From Vicia villosa (taxonomy: Eukaryota > Streptophyta > Magnoliopsida > Fabales > Fabaceae): a DNA stretch of 64,000 nt. Location: the NCBI RefSeq assembly GCF_029867415.1, contig NC_081185.1, forward strand, positions 112,455,617-112,519,616, given 5' to 3'. The notes under the pieces were generated by a model. The model made no database searches and was not told the DNA's origin. It saw only the letters and a program-made list of their open reading frames with translations. Positions 56,250-64,000 of this stretch are shown here, piece by piece. The first letter of the stretch is position 1; each line of letters starts with the position of its first letter. Made by a program: the position numbers and the translations under genes.

Positions 56250-56621
56250 ATGGCTGGCCATTTTCCACCTACTTTCCCCATTGATCCAAGGCACGAGCTT
56301 TGGGGTGATTTACAGAATGTATATCACGACAACTATGGATATTGGAATTATGATGATGAAGAAAGCACAATTCCTTTCACTGTAAGAGTGACTTTTGTGT
56401 ATAGAAGTTTTGGCATTGAAGATACCATCATAGAAACCCCAGTACGCATTACTCATGAGGAAACATTTCAACATTTATGGGATATTCATTTCCATATTCA
56501 TGAGCCTGTTCCAGAAAACTTGGGGAGGAGACGAGTGGGGGGAATTGGTCGCTTATACCCAACACAATTTGGCCTATTTTACCCGAGAGAAATACATATG
56601 GATCGCCCGAACACAGTATAA
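56250..56621 (+). CDS. Uncharacterised 123-aa protein
   Basis: MAGHFPPTFP... to ...HMDRPNTV, TAA at 56621. The start is the ATG right after the atattgcag acceptor. An in-frame ATG at 56226 would apply only if the intron is not removed. The composition is globular-looking: rich in His, Tyr, Trp and acidic residues, with a WGDLQNVYHDNYGYWNYDDEE segment (about 18-38), beta-like TVRVTFVYRSFG (44-55) and a HLWDIHFHIHEP motif (75-86). No signal peptide or membrane segment. I do not recognise the family. The downstream region has AATAAA-like sequence (aagaataaag, about 57085). It could be a lineage-specific gene or a transposon-derived ORF. Confidence 0.45.
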   Translation: MAGHFPPTFPIDPRHELWGDLQNVYHDNYGYWNYDDEESTIPFTVRVTFVYRSFGIEDTIIETPVRITHEETFQHLWDIHFHIHEPVPENLGRRRVGGIGRLYPTQFGLFYPREIHMDRPNTV

Positions 56622-57622
56622 GGTTCTACTATGTCTTCATATCAATGTAGCGTCCTTTCTTTTTCGTTATCGAATCCTTAGGGATTTTATCGTTATAACT
56701 AGTGTAGCACCCTTTCTTTTTTGTTATTGAATCGTTGATGCATTTTATTTTATTTGATGTATTTTCCTATGTTCAACTTGACTTATGTGGTAGATCCACA
56801 AACATGTTTTTTTAATTATGTACTTTTTATGTATACATATGTGATATGTTTTTTATCTATCAAACTTGTTGAAGTTTACTATCATATTTATAAAGTAATT
56901 AAGAGAAGTAAATTTGGTTTCGCCAATGGGACAACAAAGTGTGTCATGGAATGTTTGGAAGTGGAAGATGAGGCAAAAGATTAAATTAAAGGGGTATTCC
57001 AATGAGTTTGTAGAAGAGAAGAAAAATAAAATTGAAAGTATATTTATACACCTTTGAATTCATTTTTTTGAATCCTCTCTTCTCCTAAGAATAAAGTAAT
57101 GTTGGAGAAGATACATAAATGAATTCCTTCATCCTGAGTTTTTCATTTTCTTTCTTTTAGATAAAGATCATCCTTGGATAATACATCTTGTTTCTCACAA
57201 TTTCGAGAGTTAATGATTTTTAGATTAATAAAGGTCTCGTTTAATGTAGCTTTTTGTTTTGAAACTCTGAAAGGAGAAAACTTACCTACAATTACTTAGG
57301 TGTGGTTTATGCTATTTGCAAATGAAAATATGACACGTGTACTTTAACATCATTTAAGGAGTGAAAATAGGATAAAATTGCATATGTGTAAGAAGAAATT
57401 ATACACTTGTCATATTTTCATTGAAAAAAAGTACAAACCACACCTAAGGAATTGTATCTGAGTATTCTCCATTTTGAAAAATAAAAAATTAGTTTAAATT
57501 ATGAGTTTTAAATTTTTTAGTTAAATTTTGAATCTCATTTTTAAGTTTGTGTTTTAAAGCTACTATGTTAGACAATATTTGAACCAAATTGAATTTGATG
57601 TTTAGAATGTATATTTTGAAGT
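56622..57622. other. Intergenic, AT-rich
   Basis: Nothing supported. It contains two copies of acacctaag... on opposite strands near 57290 and 57440 (cctacaattacttaggtgtggttt against aaccacacctaaggaattgta), an inverted repeat about 150 bp across that may mark a small MITE-like insertion. Confidence 0.4.
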
Positions 57623-57895
57623 CTAAAGCACGATGATTGGATTGAGGTCGAAAAAAGTTTGAAAAGATCTCAATATGAGGAGATGAATAAAATATGAAAT
57701 ATTTACAAGAAAAATATTTTGTAGAGAAGTGGAGAGACAAACTAGGGACAATGAATTACATTCCCAAAATGATGTTGTTTGTGAGAACAACAAGGTTAGT
57801 GTGACAACGACAAAAAGGAACATCGTGATGGAGACTGTGTCATAATGTTTGAAAGAAGAGAATTTCTTTGTTGACCTCCCTTCTTTCTTGGCCAC
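57623..57895 (-). CDS. Hypothetical small membrane ORF (doubtful)
   Basis: 90 codons on the minus strand: a basic start (MAKKEGRSTKKFSSFKH), then a hydrophobic stretch at about 22-38 (SITMFLFVVVTLTLLF) and a second near 60-75. A signal-anchor topology is possible. No family was recognised. The ORF lies just left of the palindrome cluster, and AT-rich DNA readily gives such frames, so reality is uncertain. Confidence 0.2.
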   Translation of the reverse strand: MAKKEGRSTKKFSSFKHYDTVSITMFLFVVVTLTLLFSQTTSFWECNSLSLVCLSTSLQNIFLVNISYFIHLLILRSFQTFFDLNPIIVL

Positions 57896-57924
57896 CCTTG
57901 CTGAAATTCCCTAAATGCCCCTTT

Positions 57925-58475
57925 ACTTCGGAAATGCATTTCCGAAACTAAAAAAAGACTGATTTCGGAGATGCATTTCCGAAATCACCTTTTTTACGTA
58001 AAAAAAATATTTCGGAAATGTATTTCCAAAAACAACATTTCAGAAATGCATTTCCGAAATATTGCGTGTTTTACTGTTTAAACAAAACAGCCTTCCCCAA
58101 AACACATTTACCCTAAATCACTTTCAATCTCAACCTCTCTAAGATTTTCGGCAAACCAAATTCCGAAGCTACTTCAAAGGCTCCATCTACTTGTTCTACT
58201 ACATTCTAAAGCATCACAATCACCTTCAATTTGTAAGTTTCTAAAACTTTAGATCTATGATTGAAATGCATAATAGGGTTGTTAGAAATTAGAAAAATGA
58301 TATATGGGTAGGTTGTTAGTAGTCTCTAGGGTTGTTTAGAAGCATAAAAACTAGTTTTGAAGTGTTTAGGGTGCCTTCCATGAAACCTGCAAAAATGGTG
58401 TTCGCAGGGGGGTTTCGGAAGTTCATTTCCGAAAACACCTCCCTCACCAGTTTCGGAAATGAACTTCCAAAATGA
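57925..58475. repeat. Cluster of TTCGGAAATGCATTTCCGAA palindromes
   Basis: At least six copies or near copies: about 57928, 57963, 58010, 58044, 58415 and 58450. The best copies are perfect dyads of ttcggaaatgcatttccgaa; others carry one to three changes. They lie in the 650 bp upstream of the PMD-like fragment. Confidence 0.85.
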
Positions 58476-58585
58476 GTCAGAATGGCATTTTTTTTAATTT
58501 TCTTAATTATTTGTATTTTTAATTTTCTTGATTATTTACTATGATTATTTTTATTTTCTAACTGATTTCAATTTTTTTCAGGAAA

Positions 58586-58946
58586 ATGGCAGGCAACAAG
58601 GCACGACTTAGACAGGGCAGAGAGACACATATAGCGTCGGCTAGACGCGAGCGGGCGGGCGCAGCTGGCATCGACGCAAGGATGGGGTAGAGCACGAGTA
58701 CCCGTCCAAGTGGATGAGCCTGGTTCCTCGTCTGGATCGAGGAGTCGGCTGGCTCGGGTGTCTTCTTCCCGTCAGGAGGAGGTACGAGAGGAGGAGGAGG
58801 AGGTGAGATACCAGGAGGAGTACGGGGAGATACCTGATGCTGATCCTCCGCACGACGAGGAGGAGGCTACCCGGGAGGGCCTACGGACACTCCCGTGCTG
58901 ATTTCCTACCACGAGCACGTCGCGCGACGTGTCTAGGAGGGAAAGG
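58586..58946 (+). pseudogene. PMD/MULE-like protein, N-terminal exon fragment
   Basis: MAGNKARLRQGRETH with an Arg/Ala-rich continuation, then a frame change to DEPGSSSGSRSRLARVSSSR and an acidic Glu-rich run. A further frame change gives GYPGGPTDTPVLISYHEHVARRV, where TAG replaces an expected Trp. The last motif is typical of the start of plant mobile domain (PMD) proteins encoded by some Mutator-like elements and their domesticated relatives. An acceptor-like tttttttcag precedes the ATG, and a donor-like aag|gtattt follows. Two frame changes and a stop make it non-functional. Confidence 0.6.
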
Positions 58947-59074
58947 TATTTTTTAATTAAACTAACTTTATTATTTAACCGTTTTTTATTTAGCTTTTTA
59001 TTTCACATTTTCTTCACGATCTAATTAACAATCTTTTTTGTTTTTGTTTTTGTTGTAACAGGAAAGGGCGACAC
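58947..59074 (+). other. Intron-like sequence of the PMD fragment
   Basis: It starts gtattttt and ends ...tttttgttgtaacag before gaaagggcgac at 59063, then meets the E7 protease sequence at about 59075. This suggests that E7 lies in, or was joined to, the second exon. Confidence 0.4.
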
Positions 59075-59557
59075 AAATAACATAAATACCGTTGCACCGT
59101 CTTTGACCGCTTCATTCACTTGTCTAGCAGTCATTGCCAGGTCATCAGCATTAATAGCTCCAAGAAACAACACCGTCTTCGAAAAACAGTTTATATGAAC
59201 ACGGTTGAATTCTAACCAGTTCATTCCCATAATTATATCAAGTTGTTTCAATGGAAGGCACACTAAGTCCATTCCAAATTCCCTACCAAAAATATCGACC
59301 GGACAATTCAAGCAAGCAGACGAAGTAGTTACTGAACCCGACGCAGGAGTGTCAATAACCATACTTCCATTTATATCAGATATTTCTAAGTTCAATCTTT
59401 TAGCACAATCCAAATAAATAAAAGAGTGAGTTGCTCCAGTATCAATAATTGCAACTAAAGGTGTGCCATGAATGAAACACGTACCTTTAATCAATCGATC
59501 TTCAAGAGTGGTTTTCGACCCAGATAAAGCAAAAACCTTTCCCCCAGATTGGTTCTT
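59075..59557 (-). pseudogene. E7 retropepsin, truncated
   Basis: Follows Gag in the same frame after a single TAG (59558-59560). LVAIIDTGATHSFIY contains the catalytic Asp-Thr-Gly, with the later IIMGMNWLEFNRVHIN and VFLGAINADDLAMTARQ typical of plant Ty3 RVP_2 proteases. Homology ends near KDGATVFMLF. The residues after that, to 59021, come from the adjacent PMD intron/exon sequence. The protease fold may be complete, but no RT follows. Confidence 0.85.
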
Positions 59558-60502
59558 CTATGGCTTAGGACATTGTGGGCTAATTTGACCTTCTTCACCA
59601 CAGTTGTAGCAAGTCACAACCTTCTTCTTACAATCAGCAACAACATGGCCCACTTTATCACACTTGAAACACTTCTTATGGTCAAGCTTGCAGTCATTCT
59701 TACGATGCCCAATTTCTCCACAGTTGTAGCACCTGACAAAAGCACTGGAGTATCCCCCACTAGGCTTCTTCCCATCAACAGTCTTACCTCTACCATACGG
59801 CTTACCTCTGTCCACATGTTTCTTGCCCTTTCTGTCAACCAACTCGCGAGAGTGAGATGACTTCATCTTGATGTTATCTTCTTCAAACATCCTGCTACAG
59901 TCAACCAAATCCGCAAACCGTCGAATCCTCTTATATCTGATACCCTGCTTAATCTCATCACGGAGACCATTCTCGAATTTGATGCATTTCGAGAACTCAC
60001 CAGCCTCGTCATTGTTGTAAGGAGTGTAATACTTTGCCAACTCTACAAACTTGGCAACATACTCTGGAACTGTCATATTGTCTTGCTTCAGCTCTAAAAA
60101 CTTGATCTCCTTCCTTCCCCGAACATCCTCAGGAAAGTATTTCCTCATAAATTCCTTCTTGAACACAGCCCAAGTAATTGTTATTCCATCAGTATCTAGC
60201 TCTGTCTTGGTAGCAATCAACCAGTCGTCAGCTTCCTCAGATAGCATGTGAGTATCATATCTCACCTTCAAGTTCTCAGCACAATCAATCACTATGAAAA
60301 TCCTCTCGATTTCTTTCAACCACTTTTGAGCGCCTTCAGGATCATGTGTGCCCTTGAACAACGGAGGATCGTTCCTCTGAAATCTCCCCAATTGTCTGTC
60401 AGCACCAATCCCAGCTCCATTGGCATTCTCTCCCAACTCACCAGCAATCATGCCCAGAGCCTCAGCGATAGCATCGTCGTTTCTTCCACCTCTTCCAGCC
60501 AT
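59558..60502 (-). CDS. gag: E7 Gag
   Basis: About 314 residues from MAGRGGRNDDAIAEAL; the ATG at 60520 is an alternative six codons upstream. The retrotransposon Gag domain includes PPLFKGTHDPEGAQKWLKEIERIF, VFKKEFMRKYFPEDVR and FLELKQDNMTVPEYVAKF. Three C-terminal zinc knuckles follow: CYNCGEIGHRKNDC, CFKCDKVGHVVADC and CYNCGEEGQISPQC. The third has Gln in place of the His ligand. The frame is open to a TAG that separates it from protease; where relatives read through as one Gag-Pol ORF, this is probably a single nonsense mutation. Otherwise intact. Confidence 0.88.
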   Translation of the reverse strand: MAGRGGRNDDAIAEALGMIAGELGENANGAGIGADRQLGRFQRNDPPLFKGTHDPEGAQKWLKEIERIFIVIDCAENLKVRYDTHMLSEEADDWLIATKTELDTDGITITWAVFKKEFMRKYFPEDVRGRKEIKFLELKQDNMTVPEYVAKFVELAKYYTPYNNDEAGEFSKCIKFENGLRDEIKQGIRYKRIRRFADLVDCSRMFEEDNIKMKSSHSRELVDRKGKKHVDRGKPYGRGKTVDGKKPSGGYSSAFVRCYNCGEIGHRKNDCKLDHKKCFKCDKVGHVVADCKKKVVTCYNCGEEGQISPQCPKP

Positions 60503-60616
60503 TGTTCTGCTAGTCCACAAAACAATTCCATTAGCACCAAAAGTATCGACAGTGATAAGTCACACTAGTCACATATAAGGGAGAAACATACACAAGACTC
60601 TGGTCACAACGACCTA

Positions 60617-60632
60617 CTATGCTCTGATACCA
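60617..60632 (-). promoter_or_regulatory. E7 primer binding site
   Basis: Minus strand tggtatcagagcatag, matching the initiator-Met tRNA 3' end, four bases from the LTR. Confidence 0.9.
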
Positions 60633-61699
60633 CTATTGTAACACCCTTCTAAATCCCGCGGTAATTTAATAAATAAATCAGGGTAACATGGAACAAGGGT
60701 GCCACAATTCAAAATTTAAAAACAAACATTATATGTCATTGTCATGCATTCACTGAAGAAATTCATCATAATTCATAATACTTATGTTAACACTGCGGAA
60801 ATTTAGTCATACGGAATAGTTCAACGTCTTTGAAAACTATATCCCACAACTCAAAATAAATAAATAGAAATCATAAACATAAACTCAAAACATTTCATTC
60901 CCCAATGTTACAATATCAGAGCATGACATCTGACGCTAAACTAAACGCACTGACTCATGAGCTAATCCTCACCAAGCCGAAAAGCTGTTATCCTCGATCT
61001 GAAATAATAACATGTAAGGGTGAGTCTCATCGCAATTAACAAATATTATTGCATCATAAATAATAACATATCATAGTTATATTATTCACCCGATTGTATT
61101 ATATTCAGACAATTTAACAACACACAACCAAACATCATTAACTCATAACACTGAAACACATTCAATCATGTTGTGAAAATCATGCATATGAATGAACTGA
61201 CGCTATGCATGTGGTACCAAACATCATCAATGGGAATAACCCACTGACCGATCCAACATCCTCAAGATACAGCCCTGCCAGCACAAATTCCACACAATGG
61301 GAATTATGCCCTTCATTGAATCCACAACATCATCTGGATTCAGCCCTCAACATATGATTATGAATGAATGCAAATATATACAACATACTTATAACATCGT
61401 CGATCCGATGAACATCATCATCTCATCTCTTACCATTCATCATCATCATCAAGCATGTTTACATATATATTAGCATCATTCAAATACTATCCAATCATCA
61501 TCATCATACAACCAATGAATTGTCACATGATTATTGTTTCAAACATAACATGTATTATCACATCTCATCGCATATATGCACAATACATCATTCGCCAAGC
61601 AATAAAATCATGATTCAAAAGTAATTGAAAGTTACACCTCATTTCATCATGATTCAGTAAAGTTCTAGAATGTGTTTATAACAACGGTTCTGCTGAATG

Positions 61700-62890
61700 T
61701 TAGTGATAAAGCTTCTCATCGTGACTCTCGTGAAAGAGCTTCTGGGGTCTCCTCAAACTCTGAGATTCTTCTGTCCAAGTTTTGAAGATTTTGAAGATAA
61801 AGTTATGAAGATTCTAAAAAAAAAGAGATTATGAACACTAAGTGCTGAAGACTCTGAAGATAAGGTTCTGGATGAACAAGTTTTGTAGACTTAGGATTTG
61901 AAGACTCAAAGACCAAGTGTTGAAGACTCTGAAGACAAGGTTATGGATGAACAAGTTCTGAAGACTTAGGATCTGAATACTCAAAGACCAAGTGTTTAAT
62001 ACTTTGAAGACACGGTTCTGGTGAACAAGTTCTGAAGACTTGGGTTCTGGTGACTCAAGCTTTGGTCCTTCTAAGCATGCTTCAACATCTACTATCAGAA
62101 GCCTTTGAATATTAGAAGATAAAGATCAAATTTGGTTTATGTGAGGAAATTGTACGAAGAACATATGCCTCCACTACCCGGATAGGGTGGCTCAAGGATT
62201 GTACTACTGTATTATGTTGTCGACCACTCCCTCACTGGCTGTTGAAATAAAACAATTGGAATTGAGTATTCCAATTCCACCCTCCAAAAGATTCTTTTTG
62301 CCCTATAAAAGGAAGACTTGGAAGTTTGATGAAGCTGATGAAAAACAAGTCAATCAACACTACAAAACTACGGTGAATCCCTGCAAAAATCACTTTGATT
62401 ATTTCTTTGTATAGTTTTGTAAGCAAGTGAACTTTTGTTCTTTAACTTGCAGCAATTAAGCTTTTGTTCAATATTTTCTTAACACTTTTGTGTTATTTAG
62501 TTGTATTTCAAACTTGTGTAATCTGCTTTCAAGAAGCAACTCTGTAAACACAAACCTTTGTATTCAACTTGTGAGTTGATAGTTCCTTGGGAGACTAGGG
62601 CTTTAGTCAGAATTCTCAAGAAGCCATTGATAGTTAGTCTTTGAGGTTTGCAACAAGTGATAGTTAGTCTTTGTTATGGTTTCTATAATCAGTTTGGTTA
62701 TAGTGGATTAAGTCTTTGTTGATAAGGCAAAATCACCTTGGTGAGTGGATTGGAGTAACTTCGTTAATAGTGAACCAAGATAAAAATAATTGTGTTATTT
62801 ATTTTTGTTCTTGCGTTTTTGACTTGGGAAGAATTTGATTTTCCTTGAAACCCAATTCAAACCCCCTTTATAGTGTTTCACGCACCTTCA
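61700..62890 (+). mobile_element. Copia (SIRE-like) solo LTR inside the E7 LTR
   Basis: The 3' end ...aaccccctttatagtgtttcacgcaccttca parallels the E1/E2 LTR end (aacccccc...tatccttca). Other shared landmarks are ggtaaatcac-like gcaaaatcacc, ggagtaa/gtt...gttaa, gtgaaccaagataaaaata, and a TATA (ccctataaaagg) at 62300-62311. A 70-75 bp tandem repeat occupies about 61838-62060. The left boundary and TSD were not resolved (right flank ttctt; a candidate start tgtccaag is at 61772). Confidence 0.65.
61838..62060 (+). repeat. 70-75 bp tandem repeat in copia solo LTR
   Basis: Three units with aagtg(c/t)tgaagactctgaaga, aggttctggatgaacaagtt and agacttaggatttgaagactcaaagacc, diverged by about 10%. 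Confidence 0.8.
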
Positions 62891-62947
62891 TTCTTTCCAA
62901 ACAGTAACTAAAATCCGTTAATCCCAAGGCTAAATCGAGATATTACA

Positions 62948-64000
62948 CAGTCTTATTTCGAACCAAGGTGAGCTTTTAAATTGGGCTGAACTCACGAATT
63001 GAACCAGAATTTTGAAAAGGATGACCACGAACCACTAAGATTTTATAATAGGTTGATCTCGAACTGAAGCAAGCTTTTAACCAGATTGAGCTTACAAATC
63101 GAACTAGAGTTTTTACCAGGATGGCCATGAACTAATTTTAGACTTAATACCGAACTGATATCGAGCCCGAAGAAATATTTTGAACGACTGAACTTTTGAA
63201 CCTAGAACTTAAAACATGAATCCCAAAAACTAAAGCTTTTAAATAGGTTTAGCTTTAAACTCAAACGAACAATCCATTAGGGATAAGCTATTCTATCAAT
63301 GTAAAAATTATTCCTTGGAGAATTTATAATACTATCCTTCCAAAATTACAAAATTCTTCACTAAATAGAAAGACCTGTCTCGAAAGCGCTACAACTAATT
63401 TTAATTGAGAGAACGTGAAAAAAATTTTTTTTGAGAGAGCGAGGAGTGAGATATGAAAACTCACGATTCAGGATATGAAAATATGAGGAAAGAGACCTCT
63501 ATTTATAGGCTAGAGGTTGGTAAAAAAAGGAAAATTTCTTCGGCCAAAATTAATGCGCCAATCAATTGACATCTTGCTCCAATTGATTAGAAGACCTCAA
63601 ATTAATTATTTAGGATATTGAAAAATGAAGGAAAAGATATATTACTGTTGTTGTTCATTAAGACACTATTCTAAATGATTAAGGACAATTTTTACACTAA
63701 CCCAATCGATTGGTTATAAGTTTCAATCAATTTGGTCAATATAAATGTTGTTCAAAATTATTCAGACAGTTCCTGATTCAAGTGGAAAGAAAAATAGGCT
63801 AGAAAACATGTTTTTAGCGTGTGTGTAACTTAGCCATATAATTTTAGAAAAATATCCTTTAGCTTTTACAACATATTATTCACTCAGATGCAATAGGGAG
63901 AACTTTCAGACTTCCACTCTTTCACGCCCTGAAGCTTCAAGACTTGTCAAATAATTCAGTCATACATATATTATCTTGAATTTTTCTTGAAGATGATACT
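62948..64000 (-). other. Unassigned, probably LTR-like
   Basis: No ORF. A diverged direct repeat of about 103 bp (gagcttttaaattgggctga near 62972 and aagcttttaaccagattgag near 63074). A good minus-strand TATA (gcctataaatag, 63499-63510) with pyrimidine-rich DNA on its downstream (lower-coordinate) side suggests a leftward promoter of a gene or another LTR. No PBS was identified. Confidence 0.4.

Larger units (their letters stand above)
59075..62947 (-). mobile_element. E7: Ty3 element 5' part (LTR, gag, protease)
   Basis: Minus strand, from right to left: LTR (60637-62947, interrupted), PBS (60617-60632), gag, one in-frame TAG, protease, truncated at about 59075. RT, RNase H and integrase are missing. 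Gag and protease are of the chromovirus-like plant type (triple zinc knuckle, then IDTGATHSFI). Confidence 0.85.
60637..62947 (-). repeat. E7 5' LTR (interrupted)
   Basis: The LTR end is tgtaacacccttc (plus strand, 60637) and the probable start is at 62947 (minus strand tgtaatatctcg), giving the near-inverted termini usual for such LTRs. A copia solo LTR occupies about 61700-62890. Without it the LTR is about 1.15 kb. The right boundary is inferred from terminal similarity only. Confidence 0.6.

Noticed and set aside
59549..60568. Plus-strand frames of 66-106 codons opposite E7 gag
   Set aside because: Shadows of the minus-strand gag coding sequence.

Overview
The window is repeat-dense nuclear DNA of a legume. 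I infer tribe Fabeae (pea, vetch, lentil or grass-pea type), from giant Ogre-type Ty3 elements primed by an Arg-tRNA-like site (tggcgactctgctgggga) with LTRs of 3 to 5 kb, from young SIRE/Maximus-type Ty1-copia elements whose LTRs begin TGTTAGAACAAG, and from an F-box gene of a style common in legumes. Species is not decidable from sequence alone. A run of exactly 100 N at 19250-19349 marks an assembly gap.

Layout. 1-1481: AT-rich DNA with an (AT)n tract and a 5'-truncated LINE flanked by a perfect 14-bp duplication. 1482-2709: a candidate minus-strand LTR (X) with a little internal sequence. 2710-18721: a nest in which an old minus-strand copia (E6, 16184-18721) was entered by a minus-strand Ogre (O1; only its 5' LTR, PBS and 5' leader remain), whose LTR was entered by E1, a near-intact 9447-bp copia (4195-13641, TSD aagac, LTRs differing at about 3 of 1201 sites). 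18722-19249: the start of an F-box gene cut by the gap. 19350-27165: the 3' part of a plus-strand Ogre (O2): integrase, structured 3' UTR and a LTR of at least 4.7 kb.

27185-51251 is a minus-strand SIRE-type copia with an envelope-like ORF (E4), split by E2 (28329-37597, TSD tcttc) and by a solo Ogre LTR (A, 39784-48074) that itself holds another solo LTR (B, 41534-46170, perfect TSD atcca). E4 sits in an older copia, E3 (51252-52850). 52851-57900 is less repetitive and holds an unrecognised 123-codon ORF with a plausible upstream intron. 57900-58950 is a decayed PMD/MULE-like fragment behind a cluster of palindromes. 59075-62947 is the 5' part of a minus-strand Ty3 element (E7) whose LTR carries a further copia solo LTR. 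The remainder looks LTR-like.

Almost all coding capacity is retrotransposon: gag, protease, integrase, RT and RNase H. The points I rank highest are (i) three consecutive hairpins with compensatory stem changes just after the Ogre pol stop; (ii) a gag/pol +1 frame offset shared by three copia copies of two subfamilies, with a Leu CUU slip candidate; (iii) a 55-codon two-helix membrane ORF behind its own TATA box inside an Ogre LTR; (iv) a pol-less gag/env-like element with a TATA box just upstream of env; and (v) duplicated 'decoy' PPT/LTR junctions in E1 and E2.
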